This document shows positions 6,324-13,196 of a stretch of 13,196 bases of DNA, in pieces; position 1 is the stretch's first letter; each line of letters begins with the position of its first letter. The stretch comes from an uncultured Bacteroidales bacterium (lineage in GTDB: Bacteria > Bacteroidota > Bacteroidia > Bacteroidales > UBA932): assembly GCA_946406095.1 (NCBI GenBank), contig CAMJJO010000033.1:1-13196 (forward strand), given 5' to 3'. Under the pieces are notes generated by a model. The model saw only the letters and a program-made list of their open reading frames with translations. It made no database searches and was not told where the DNA came from. The position numbers were made by a program, and so were the translations under genes.

Positions 6324-6715
6324 GGGGATGTTTTGGTTTTGACAGCACTGATCCGGGAAGGTAAGCACGCCGGGCTTTCGAAGGCTGGCCCGTTAATCTC
6401 AACCGACAACAATTAGCTGGCAACAGCAACTATGCACTCGCTGCCTAATCTGCCAAGCAGAGCGGCTTAATCGGGGCGCCAAGGTGCGTCGCTGACGAGT
6501 ATCCCTCCGACTTTAGGGCTTCTATGCGCGGATTCAGGGGTATCATCCAAGAAGCCTGCACGCGGGGACTCCCTTAAACCGCGCCAAGACTTAGGGGATA
6601 AGTTGGGTCTTGCCCGTCTTCCGGCCGGGCCCCGCCGACAATCAAAGGAAGAATAAGCGTGTAGAAAGCCCTCTGGGACTTTGTTTGGACGGCGGTTCGA
6701 GTCCGCCCATCTCCA
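6324..6715 (+). ncRNA. ssrA: tmRNA
   Basis: Rescues ribosomes stalled on broken mRNAs together with SmpB: it enters like alanyl-tRNA and then templates a degradation tag. The tRNA-like ends pair, GGGGATG (6324-6330) with CATCTCC (6708-6714), with discriminator A at 6715. The T-arm is GGCGG-TTCGAGT-CCGCC. The 5' end GGGGATGTTTTGGTTTTGAC is typical of Bacteroidota tmRNA. The tag frame begins at GGC (6419) after TTAGCT, the position equivalent to the E. coli resume codon, and encodes GNSNYALAA before TAA (6446-6448). Several paired segments downstream of the tag (for example GGGCTTC..GAAGCC) fit the pseudoknots. CCA is not encoded. Length is 392 bases. It has its own promoter and terminator. Confidence 0.97.
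6419..6448 (+). other. tmRNA tag reading frame (GNSNYALAA)
   Basis: Nine codons GGC AAC AGC AAC TAT GCA CTC GCT GCC, then TAA. The final YALAA is the protease recognition end. Positions 2-3 are Asn-Ser, whereas tags I recall from Bacteroides and Porphyromonas have Glu-Thr or Glu-Asn there. The resume codon was placed by the upstream TTAGCT, which matches the TTAGTC that precedes the E. coli resume codon. Confidence 0.88.
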
Positions 6716-6716
6716 C

Positions 6717-6747
6717 AAAAAAGACAGCCGGTCAGGCTGTCTTTTTT
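6717..6747. terminator. Bidirectional terminator shared by ssrA and the convergent glycosyltransferase
   Basis: AAAAAAGACAGCC (6717-6729) and GGCTGTCTTTTTT (6735-6747) are perfect 13-base inverted repeats with the 5-base loop GGTCA. Each strand ends in six T, so it works both ways. The stop codon TGA of the - strand gene (6734-6732) lies in the loop. Confidence 0.93.
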
Positions 6748-7460
6748 GGTTTTATTGTGCGGAAGCGGAGTTTGATGACTCCCCAGAAGGCCTCGCCGAA
6801 GATGCCTCCCGACATCTTGGAAGTACCCTCCTTGCGGTTCACGAAGATTACCGGCACCTCGGCAAGCTTGAAACCGAGTTTAACTGCGGTATACTTCATC
6901 TCTATCTGGAAGCCGTATCCCTTCATCTGCACGGCATCCAAGTCAATGGTTTCCAGCACTTTGCGGCTGTAGCAAACGAAGCCGGCAGTGCTGTCGAAAA
7001 TCTTGACTCCCAGAGTCTTACGCACATAGATGGAAGCGCAGTAACTCATCAGGATCCTTCCGATAGGCCAGTTGACCACGCTCACTCCGTCGCAGTAACG
7101 GGAACCCACGGAAAGATCCGCTCCGGCCTCGCAGGCATCGAAAAGCCTGGGAAGGTCGGCCGGGTCGTGAGAGAAATCCGCGTCCATCTCGAAAACATAG
7201 TCATATCCCCTTTCAAGAGCCCACTTGAACCCGGCGATATACGCCGTTCCAAGCCCCAGTTTGCCGCTGCGCTCCATGATGAACAAGCGCCCGTCAAACT
7301 CGGGAATGAGGCCTTTGACCACATCAGCGGTTCCGTCCGGAGAACCATCGTCGATAATCAGGATATGATGCTCCCCTTCAAGACCGAGAACCGCACGGAT
7401 GATCTTCTCGGCGTTCTCGACCTCGTTGTAGGTAGGGATGATGACAAGTTTCGATTTCAT
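6732..7460 (-). CDS. Polyprenol-phosphate mannosyltransferase-like glycosyltransferase (GT2, DPM1 type)
   Basis: Likely moves a sugar from a nucleotide sugar to a polyprenyl phosphate at the inner face of the membrane, for use in glycan or lipoprotein glycosylation. The 242 residues match the soluble DPM1-type enzymes: VIIPTYNE (6-13), DDGSPDGT (37-44), the metal-binding DADFSHDP (93-100), GFQIEM (173-178) and the loop RKEGTSKM (199-206). No C-terminal membrane helices are present, unlike GtrB/ArnC-type relatives; the basic end IKPKKTA could aid membrane contact. It starts 3 bases after the EF-hand-like gene and is the last gene of the - strand block, its stop codon inside the terminator loop. 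Sugar and acceptor are not determined by the sequence; mannose or glucose are both possible. Confidence 0.92.
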   Translation of the reverse strand: MKSKLVIIPTYNEVENAEKIIRAVLGLEGEHHILIIDDGSPDGTADVVKGLIPEFDGRLFIMERSGKLGLGTAYIAGFKWALERGYDYVFEMDADFSHDPADLPRLFDACEAGADLSVGSRYCDGVSVVNWPIGRILMSYCASIYVRKTLGVKIFDSTAGFVCYSRKVLETIDLDAVQMKGYGFQIEMKYTAVKLGFKLAEVPVIFVNRKEGTSKMSGGIFGEAFWGVIKLRFRTIKPKKTA

Positions 7461-7463
7461 TTT

Positions 7464-7925
7464 CTATTTTTTCTTCAGCAATCCGCCAAGCAGGCCGGTA
7501 GCAGCGCCAAGCAGCGAAGAACCGGTGGATTTCTTGCCAGTCAAAGTAATGATGACATCGTTCAGGTCCACGTCACCGTCGCCGTCCTGGTCCTTCAGAA
7601 TACCACTGAGTTTGGAGAAGATACCTGGAATGAGGGCAGTCAGGCTGCTGCCGAGGCTCTTGCCAAGGCCCAGCTTGCCGATCACGTTATTGGTGAAAAG
7701 CTTCCCGGCGAGTGCGGTGACAGGGCTGCTTGCCGCGTCGCTCTTGCCGGTGAGGAGGTTCTTGACTATATCCACACCGCCCGCCTTCGTAGCGGTCTGG
7801 GTGAGACTGCCGAGAATAGAGTCCGAGAGGCCTCCGAGGACCTGGCTCTTAACATTGGAAGGGATCTCGATCCCGCCGGCAGCGGACTTCACCTGCTGCA
7901 TGATCAAATCGCTGATAGATGCCAT
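7464..7925 (-). CDS. Small Gly/Leu/Ser-rich protein with one EF-hand-like calcium loop
   Basis: I do not recognise this 153-residue protein with certainty. It has no signal peptide. The first 105 residues are helix-prone and rich in Gly, Ser, Leu and Ala, with a pattern such as LFTNNVIGKLGLGKSLGSS followed by LTALIPGIFSKLSGIL. This recalls the low-complexity DUF937 (YidB-like) proteins, a weak resemblance judged by eye. Residues 112-123 (DQDGDGDVDLND) form a textbook 12-residue EF-hand or dockerin-type loop, with Asp at 1, 3, 5, 9 and 12 and Gly at 6. The C-terminus is a hydrophobic Gly-rich stretch (LLGAATGLLGGLL) ending KKK. A -7 box lies 25 bases upstream, inside or just past the tex stop, and the polyprenol glycosyltransferase follows after 3 bases, so the two are probably cotranscribed. 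Confidence 0.75.
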   Translation of the reverse strand: MASISDLIMQQVKSAAGGIEIPSNVKSQVLGGLSDSILGSLTQTATKAGGVDIVKNLLTGKSDAASSPVTALAGKLFTNNVIGKLGLGKSLGSSLTALIPGIFSKLSGILKDQDGDGDVDLNDVIITLTGKKSTGSSLLGAATGLLGGLLKKK

Positions 7926-7949
7926 AATAAGTTCGGTTTTGGTTATCTA

Positions 7950-7957
7950 CAAATATA
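7950..7957 (-). promoter_or_regulatory. Possible internal promoter -7 box
   Basis: TATATTTG on the - strand fits TAnnTTTG and lies in the 33-base gap between tex and the EF-hand-like gene, 24 bases before its ATG. A TTG at the expected 19-20 base distance is not present; one at 16 bases exists. It could give the last two genes of the block a separate start. Confidence 0.5.
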
Positions 7958-7958
7958 A

Positions 7959-10094
7959 TTATTTTTTTAGTCCCAACGAAATCCGATTCCTCTCCAAATC
8001 CACACCGAGAACCCGCACCACTATCTGCTGATGCAATTTCAGCACTTTTGACGGGTCTATGCCGCGGGGCCCGAGCTGCGAGACGTGCAGGAGGCCGTTC
8101 TCGTGCAGGCCTATATCCACGAAAGCACCGAATGCGGTGATATTGGTCACGATCCCCGGAAGTTCCATCCCGACCTTCAAATCTTCGATCTCGTGGATGT
8201 CATCGGCAAAGGCGAAATCCGAAGCCGCCTCACGAGGGTCCAGACCGGGCTTCACCAGCTCTTTCAGTATATCATTCACCGTCGGAAGCCCCACTTCCCC
8301 GCTCACATAGCGCTCTGCGACGATCTTCGAACAAAGCTCGGCATTCCCCACCAGTTCCTTCACGCTCACGCCCAGGTCCGCCGCCATCTTGTCCACAACG
8401 AAATAAGATTCCGGATGCACGGCAGAATCGTCCAGAGGGTTCGCACCCCCCTTCACCCGAAGGAAACCGGCGCATTGCTCGAAAGCCTTGGCACCCAGGC
8501 GAGGCACCTTCTTCAACTCGCTGCGGCCCTTGAATCCGCCGTTGGCAGTCCTGTATTCCACTATATTGGCGGCCAGCTGCGGGCCGATTCCCGCCACGTA
8601 CCTCAGCAGATAGGGGCTGGCGGTGTTCAGATTCACGCCCACGGAGTTCACGCAGGCCTCCACCGTATTATCCAGCTTCTCCTTCAGCAGCGCCTGGTCC
8701 ACATCGTGCTGGTACTGCCCTATCCCCAGATTCTTGGGGTCTATCTTCACCAGTTCTGCGAGCGGGTCCATGAGCCTGCGGCCGATGGATACAGCACCGC
8801 GCACGGTCACATCCTCATCCGGGAACTCCTCGCGGCCGACCTCCGAAGCCGAGTAGATGGATGCTCCGTCCTCGCTCACCGTCCAGACCTTGCAGCCCTC
8901 CGGAAGCATCACTTTCTTGAAGAACTCCGAAGTCTCGCGGCTGGCAGTGCCGTTGCCTATGGCCACCGCTTCGATGCGGTATTTCTCCAGCATGTCCTGC
9001 ACCGCCATCAGCGCCTTAACCTTCTCATTCTGAGGAGGATGAGGGAAGATGATAGTGTGGTACAGAAGTCCTCCCCTCTCGTCGAGGCAGGCAATCTTGC
9101 AGCCGTTCCTGAAGCCGGGATCCACCGCCATGGTGCGCTTCTGCCCCACCGGAGCACCCAGCAGCAGCTGGCGCAGATTGTCCCCGAACACCCGTATGCT
9201 CTCTATATCCGCCTTTTCCTTGGCCTCGCGCAGCACCTCGGAGCTGATGGAAGGCTCCAGCAGACGCTTGAAACTGTCGTCCACTGCCTCCCGGATCTGC
9301 TCTCCAAGCTCCCCGGAAGGGTAGCCCTGGGCCTGGCAGAAATCATAGTATATCTTCTTTCCGCAACGCTCCGGATCCGAATCCACGCTGACGCTAAGAA
9401 ATCCCTCGTTCTCTGCCCTCAGAATGGCCAACAGACTGTGGGAAGGCACTTTATCGAGGGGATAAGACCAGTTGAAATAGCTGCGGTATTTGTCCGCCTC
9501 CGGACCTTCCGCTTTCTTGGTGACCTTCGAGACCACACGCCTCGAGCGGAATATCTGACGGAGATTTTCGCGGATGACGGCCGTCTCGCTCAGACGCTCG
9601 GCAATTATGTCCCGCGCTCCTGCAAGGGCAGCATCGGCATCCTCCACCTTTCCGGGCTTGACGAATCTGGCGGCATCTGCGCGCGGGTTACGGCTCTTCA
9701 GTTTCCACATGGCATCCGCCAATGGCTCGAGGCCCAATTCCTTGGCCACAGTGGCACGGGTGCGGCGCTTGGGCCGGAACGGAAGGTAAAGGTCTTCCAG
9801 CTCCGAGGAAACCACGCAATTCTCTATCCTGGAACGCAGTTCATCCGTCAATGCGCCCGCCTCGGAAATGGTTTTCAGCACAGTCTCCTTGCGCTTTTCC
9901 ATCTCGGCGAACACGTCCACCCAGTGCTTGAGTTCCGCCACCTCCGAATCGTCCATTCCACCGGTCTTTTCCTTACGGTAACGGCTGATAAACGGGATGG
10001 TATCCCCTTCCGCGAACATATCCGCGCAATTCTCCACCTGCCAGGCCTTCAAACCCATGAGGCCTGCTATGTGATTGATATATACTTCTTTCAT
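7959..10094 (-). CDS. tex: Tex-like RNA-binding transcription accessory protein
   Basis: Cytoplasmic nucleic-acid-binding protein related to eukaryotic Spt6, implicated in transcription and RNA handling. The 711 residues show the Tex layout: helical N-terminal region with FISRYRKEKTGGMDD (35-49) and LYLPFRPKRRTRATVAKELGL, a YqgF/RNase H-like domain (about 318-450, VDPGFRNG at 325), a helix-hairpin-helix region (about 488-548, LRYVAGIGPQLAANIVEYR and VPRLGAKAFEQCAGFLR), and a C-terminal S1 RNA-binding domain (about 640-708, GIVTNITAFGAFVDIG and GLLHVS). It ends right after the S1 fold, a little shorter than family members with a basic tail. The ATG shares one base with the stop of the chloride transporter gene (TGATG), so translation is probably coupled. 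Its partner role with that transporter is unknown. Confidence 0.96.
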   Translation of the reverse strand: MKEVYINHIAGLMGLKAWQVENCADMFAEGDTIPFISRYRKEKTGGMDDSEVAELKHWVDVFAEMEKRKETVLKTISEAGALTDELRSRIENCVVSSELEDLYLPFRPKRRTRATVAKELGLEPLADAMWKLKSRNPRADAARFVKPGKVEDADAALAGARDIIAERLSETAVIRENLRQIFRSRRVVSKVTKKAEGPEADKYRSYFNWSYPLDKVPSHSLLAILRAENEGFLSVSVDSDPERCGKKIYYDFCQAQGYPSGELGEQIREAVDDSFKRLLEPSISSEVLREAKEKADIESIRVFGDNLRQLLLGAPVGQKRTMAVDPGFRNGCKIACLDERGGLLYHTIIFPHPPQNEKVKALMAVQDMLEKYRIEAVAIGNGTASRETSEFFKKVMLPEGCKVWTVSEDGASIYSASEVGREEFPDEDVTVRGAVSIGRRLMDPLAELVKIDPKNLGIGQYQHDVDQALLKEKLDNTVEACVNSVGVNLNTASPYLLRYVAGIGPQLAANIVEYRTANGGFKGRSELKKVPRLGAKAFEQCAGFLRVKGGANPLDDSAVHPESYFVVDKMAADLGVSVKELVGNAELCSKIVAERYVSGEVGLPTVNDILKELVKPGLDPREAASDFAFADDIHEIEDLKVGMELPGIVTNITAFGAFVDIGLHENGLLHVSQLGPRGIDPSKVLKLHQQIVVRVLGVDLERNRISLGLKK

Positions 10095-11818
10095 CAGTCT
10101 TCTGCGGTAATGAGTTTCAGCTCCTCGCGATAGGCCGCCAATATGCGGGAGCGGGAAATGAATCCAAGATAGATGCCTCCGCGCGTGAGCACCGGCAGGC
10201 GCCAGATCTCCGAACGCTCGAACTTGCGCATCACGTCCTCCATCCTTTCATCTTCATACACTATGTCGGCCGGCGAATGCATCAGGTCCTTCACTTTCAA
10301 GGTCGAAAGTTTGTCCGGCTCGAAGATGTGCTTGCGGATATCGTCCATCTCCAGCACTCCCTCGAAGCGGCCGTCGCTCCCAAGCACCGGGAAGACCGCC
10401 ACCGTGCTGCCGGAAATCACGCCGGAAACATCCTCCAGCGTATCGTCCATCGAAAGGCGCGGGTACTTGTCCCGCACCAGGTCCCGTAGTTTGAGAAGAG
10501 TCAGCACCGCGTGGTCGCTGTCGTGAGTGAGCAGATCCCCGCTCTGGGCGATGCGTTTAGTGTAGATGGAATATTTCTCCCGGGTGCGGGTGACTCCGTA
10601 AGATACTGTAGAACAGAGGATAAGCGGCAGCAGCAGCTCGTATCCTCCGGTGATTTCGGCAATCAGGAAGATGGCCGTCATCGGCGCTTGCATGACTCCT
10701 GCCATCAGCCCCGCCATCCCGACCATGGCGAAGTTCTGCTCCGGCAGGGAAAGGCCGCAGAGATTGACGCAGCGGGCCACCAGGAAGCCTAGGATCGCAC
10801 CTTCGAAAAGCGTAGGGCCGAAGGTTCCGCCCACTCCCCCGCCGGCATTGGTAAGCGTCATGCTCACCACCTTCAGCAGCAGCACCAGCGCCAGGAAGAC
10901 AGGCATCCCCCAGGGCGAACGAAGCAGGAACATGAGCGGATTGGGATCGCTCCCGGGCTTGAAAACGCCTCCGTTGAGCAGTTCTCCCACAGAATCATAG
11001 CCTTCGCCGAAGAGCGGAGGGAACAGCCAGACCAGGAGCATCAGGCCCGCACCGCACACCGCCCAGCGTAGCCAGGGGCTGAGGAGATCCCGGTGCAGAC
11101 GGTCCTCCAGCCATAGAGTGAAGCGGGTGAAGTACTGCGACATCACCCCGCAAAACACTCCCAGAAGGAGGTAGAAGGGCAGATTTCCCATGTCGAAAGG
11201 AGCCAGCGAGCACGCGAATGGCGACTGAGGACCCATGAAGATATAAGACACCACCGTCGCCGTCAGGGTAGAAACCAGCAGCGGCATGATGGAGCTCATC
11301 GAGATATTGAAGAGGAGGATTTCCAGAGTGAACAGGACGCCTGCCAGAGGTGCCTTGAATATGCCGGCGATTGCTCCGGCGGCACCGCAGCCCAGCAGGA
11401 CCGTCATCCCGCGATACGAGAGTTTCGCCATACGGCCGATGTTGCTGCCGAACGCGGCACCGGTGTAAACTATAGGAGCCTCGGCACCCACGGAGCCGCC
11501 CAGCCCTATGGTCACGGCGCTCGTGAGAAGCGAGGACCACATATTGTGAGGCTTGATCCTGGATTCATTGCGGGACACGGCCAGCAGCACCTTGGTTACG
11601 CCGTGGCCGATATTGTCCTTAACCACGAACCTCAGCAGCAGCAGAGAAATCAGCATACCCACGGCGGGGAAGATGAAATGCCCGTTGCGGATCAGGGAGT
11701 GGACAAAGCCTATGAGTTTGAGCAGAACAACTGCGGCAACTCCTGCGCAGAGCCCCACGATGAGACTGAGCAGCAGGAGTTTCGCGTTTTCGCTCGTTTT
11801 TATATAAGGCAGCTTCAT
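10094..11818 (-). CDS. clcA: CLC-family chloride channel or Cl-/H+ antiporter with CBS domains
   Basis: Inner-membrane protein moving chloride or a related anion. The 574 residues have the CLC core (about 1-430) and two cytoplasmic CBS domains (about 447-505 and 511-565), which often bind adenine nucleotides. Conserved pieces are GGSVGAEAP (108-115) with gating Glu113, AAGAIAGIFKAPLAGVLFTLE (to E166), NAGGGVGGTFGP (324-335), QAPMTAIFLIAEITG and SIYTKRI. The first anion-site loop, GSGIP in E. coli, reads GHGVT (71-75), so His72 replaces the Ser. The internal proton Glu of E. coli ClcA (E203) aligns with Ile167. Channel or antiporter therefore cannot be decided. It starts 6 bases after the acidic-tailed gene and overlaps tex by 1 base. 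Confidence 0.94.
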   Translation of the reverse strand: MKLPYIKTSENAKLLLLSLIVGLCAGVAAVVLLKLIGFVHSLIRNGHFIFPAVGMLISLLLLRFVVKDNIGHGVTKVLLAVSRNESRIKPHNMWSSLLTSAVTIGLGGSVGAEAPIVYTGAAFGSNIGRMAKLSYRGMTVLLGCGAAGAIAGIFKAPLAGVLFTLEILLFNISMSSIMPLLVSTLTATVVSYIFMGPQSPFACSLAPFDMGNLPFYLLLGVFCGVMSQYFTRFTLWLEDRLHRDLLSPWLRWAVCGAGLMLLVWLFPPLFGEGYDSVGELLNGGVFKPGSDPNPLMFLLRSPWGMPVFLALVLLLKVVSMTLTNAGGGVGGTFGPTLFEGAILGFLVARCVNLCGLSLPEQNFAMVGMAGLMAGVMQAPMTAIFLIAEITGGYELLLPLILCSTVSYGVTRTREKYSIYTKRIAQSGDLLTHDSDHAVLTLLKLRDLVRDKYPRLSMDDTLEDVSGVISGSTVAVFPVLGSDGRFEGVLEMDDIRKHIFEPDKLSTLKVKDLMHSPADIVYEDERMEDVMRKFERSEIWRLPVLTRGGIYLGFISRSRILAAYREELKLITAED

Positions 11819-11824
11819 TCGCAG

Positions 11825-12196
11825 CTAGTCGCCGTCCGCCGGATCGTCATCTCCACCATATTGCGAGATGTTGTCGTCCGGAAGAGGGCCTGCGCCCGGA
11901 TCGGCATCTGCAGAAGGACCGGCAACCTGCTCGTTCTCTGCATTCTCTTCACCTTCCAGCCAGCGCTCTATGTCTTCGATGTCATCGGTTTCAACCTTGA
12001 TCTTTACAAGATAGATTGCATCCGGGATCTCGATAGTGACAGCATAGAAAGGAGTTCCATCCGGTTTAGTGTATTTCGTGAGGTCCTGAAACCAGTCGTT
12101 AAAACCACTGGGGTACTTCTCGTTGAAGGCTGCCGCCAGTTCTGGCGACATTTTTTCATAGCTGATTACGTGTCTTTTCTTGTTGTCGTTTGGCAT
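11825..12196 (-). CDS. Conserved small protein with acidic disordered tail
   Basis: Function unknown; I recall similar short proteins in Bacteroidales but no named role. Of 123 residues, the first 85 or so look folded: RHVISYEKMSPELAAAFNEK, then KYPSGFNDWFQDLTKYTKP, then FYAVTIEIPDAIYLVKIKVE, two beta strands before the acidic helix DDIEDIERWLEG. The remaining 40 residues are Asp, Glu, Gly, Pro and Ala rich, end in GGDDDPADGD and are probably disordered. There is no signal peptide or membrane segment, so it is cytoplasmic. It has a promoter upstream and leads the block with clcA (6 bases after it) and tex. The acidic tail could contact a basic partner or act as a nucleic acid mimic; that is speculation. 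Confidence 0.85.
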   Translation of the reverse strand: MPNDNKKRHVISYEKMSPELAAAFNEKYPSGFNDWFQDLTKYTKPDGTPFYAVTIEIPDAIYLVKIKVETDDIEDIERWLEGEENAENEQVAGPSADADPGAGPLPDDNISQYGGDDDPADGD

Positions 12197-12215
12197 AGCT
12201 ATTAGTATTCTGCTG

Positions 12216-12246
12216 CAATATTAGAGCAAACTTTTTGAATTTGCAA
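12216..12246 (-). promoter_or_regulatory. Promoter of the acidic-tailed protein-clcA-tex block
   Basis: On the - strand, TTG (12246-12244), a 20-base spacer and TAATATTG (12223-12216) match the Bacteroidota promoter with one deviation in the -7 box. The -7 box ends 19 bases before the ATG at 12196. The -33 box begins 9 bases after the argS stop. Confidence 0.6.
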
Positions 12247-12255
12247 TAGCAAAAA

Positions 12256-13196
12256 CTACATTCTTTCCGGAAGTTCTATGCCGAGCAATGCCATCGAGTG
12301 TGCAAGTACCTGTGCCACAGCCCCTATGAGGACAAGGCGCATGGAGCGCACATCTTCGTCACTTTCCTTCAGAATCTGGGTGTCGTGGTAGTATTGGTTG
12401 AATTCTTTGGCAAGGTCGTAGGAGTAGTTGGCCATTATGGCCGGCGAGAAGGAGTCGCAGGCTTCGGCCAGTTTGGCCCGGTACAGGTTCAGGAGCTGCA
12501 CCAGACGGATTTCCTTTACGTTCAAAGCCGACTCTGTTACGGCCGCGGAAGACTTGGCGGCTTTGCGCAGTATGCTGCAGATACGCGCGTGGGTATACTG
12601 GATGAAGGGACCGGTATTGCCGTTGAAGTCGATGGACTCCTTCGGATTGAAGAGCATCTTCTTGCGGGGATCCACCTTAAGAATGAAATATTTCAGAGCC
12701 CCCAGGCCGATCATATGGTAAAGCCTGTCCTTCTCGGCATCATCCACGTCATCCAACTTGCCGGACTCCTCCGAAGTGGCCTTCGCCTCCTGATACATAT
12801 CCTCGATCAGGTCGTCGGCATCCACCACGGTGCCCTCGCGGCTCTTCATCTTGCCCTCGGGCAGCTCCACCATGCCGTAGGAAAGATGGTAGATGCGCTC
12901 CGCCCATTCGAAACCGAGCTTGGCAAGGACGAGCTTCAGCACCTGGAAATGGTAGTTCTGCTCATCGCCCACTACGTATACGTGGCTGTCCAGATTATAC
13001 TCCGCAAAACGGCTCTCGGCGGTGCCCAGGTCCTGGGTCATGTAGACGGAAGTGCCGTCCGAACGAAGCAGGAGCTTGCGGTCCAGACCGTCGGCTGTGA
13101 GGTCGCACCATACGCTGCCGTCCGGGTCCCGGACGAAGACACCCATATCCAAACCCTTCTGCACCAGGCTCTTGCCCAGCAGATAGGTCTCATGCT
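12256..13196 (-). CDS. argS: Arginyl-tRNA synthetase (N-terminal part missing)
   Basis: Class I synthetase that charges tRNA-Arg with arginine in the cytoplasm. The window holds the C-terminal 312 residues; the frame stays open to the right edge, where it reads HETYLLGKSLVQKGLD, so the GTG at 13164 is internal and not the start. Visible are the end of the Rossmann core, LLLRSDGTSVYMTQDLGTA, YVVGDEQNYHFQVLKLVL, and the KMSKS-loop equivalent KMKSREGTVVDADDL. The C-terminal helical DALR anticodon-binding domain follows, starting about NTGPFIQYTHARICSIL, and the protein ends LLGIELPERM as ArgS proteins do. The HIGH motif and N-terminal tRNA-binding domain must lie outside. No clear terminator is seen in the 59 bases before the next gene, so some read-through is possible. 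Confidence 0.97.
   Translation of the reverse strand, partial: HETYLLGKSLVQKGLDMGVFVRDPDGSVWCDLTADGLDRKLLLRSDGTSVYMTQDLGTAESRFAEYNLDSHVYVVGDEQNYHFQVLKLVLAKLGFEWAERIYHLSYGMVELPEGKMKSREGTVVDADDLIEDMYQEAKATSEESGKLDDVDDAEKDRLYHMIGLGALKYFILKVDPRKKMLFNPKESIDFNGNTGPFIQYTHARICSILRKAAKSSAAVTESALNVKEIRLVQLLNLYRAKLAEACDSFSPAIMANYSYDLAKEFNQYYHDTQILKESDEDVRSMRLVLIGAVAQVLAHSMALLGIELPERM

Noticed and set aside
5057..6412. A 451-codon open frame on the - strand opposite the two-part glycosyltransferase
   Set aside because: Same codon-aligned antisense effect; it also runs into the tmRNA gene, and the translation has no recognisable domain.
6681..7958. A 425-codon open frame on the + strand spanning the tmRNA end, the polyprenol glycosyltransferase and the EF-hand-like gene
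   Set aside because: It begins inside ssrA, crosses the shared terminator and lies opposite two well-supported genes. It is a shadow of them.
8085..10133. A 682-codon open frame on the + strand opposite tex
   Set aside because: It is codon-aligned with tex, and its lack of stops follows from tex avoiding TTA, CTA and TCA codons. The predicted protein is His, Leu and Arg rich without any recognisable domain, and no promoter precedes it.
12224..12255. Possible argS terminator (TTTGC..GCAAA short stem)
   Set aside because: The stem has only 5 pairs, competes with an alternative pairing, and is not followed by a T run on the - strand. The bases are better explained as promoter spacer for the next gene.

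Overview
The window comes from the chromosome of a member of the Bacteroidota, most likely the order Bacteroidales, with fairly G+C-rich coding DNA. Four things point there: almost no start codon has a Shine-Dalgarno sequence; several intergenic gaps carry the Bacteroidota housekeeping promoter (TTTG, a 19-20 base spacer, then TAnnTTTG); the tmRNA tag ends in NYALAA; and the arginyl-tRNA synthetase and CCA-adding enzyme are typical of the group. No genus is claimed. No mobile element, CRISPR array, prophage or defence cluster is visible. This is ordinary core genome, and the less usual signals lie in how compact genes, promoters and terminators overlap.

Left part (1-2440, + strand): the 3' part of cca (CCA-adding enzyme with HD domain, cut by the window edge), a XerC/D-type tyrosine recombinase and a short hibernation factor (hpf) are packed with a 2-base gap and a 17-base overlap, and end at a terminator. 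Between 2441 and 2731 lie two tRNA genes on the - strand, tRNA-Ser(GGA) and tRNA-Val(TAC), each with a promoter -7 box and a terminator hairpin.

Middle (2732-6750): a glycerol-use operon on the - strand, glpK then glpF, phosphorylates glycerol and lets it into the cell. Divergent from it is a two-part family 2 glycosyltransferase on the + strand, followed by ssrA (tmRNA), whose promoter sits in the end of the glycosyltransferase gene. ssrA ends at a symmetric terminator shared with the convergent gene.

Right part (6732-13196, all - strand): reading in the direction of transcription, argS (cut by the right edge), a small acidic-tailed protein, a CLC chloride transporter with CBS domains, the Tex RNA-binding protein, a small Gly/Leu/Ser-rich protein with one EF-hand-like loop, and a polyprenol-phosphate-type glycosyltransferase. 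The five genes after argS are separated by at most 33 bases and may form one unit, with an additional promoter inside at about 7950. Several products serve RNA or translation (cca, hpf, tRNAs, tmRNA, Tex, ArgS). No previously undescribed multi-gene system is evident; the best leads are the lone strong ribosome binding site of hpf, terminators that contain stop codons or promoter boxes, the EF-hand protein and the two-part glycosyltransferase.
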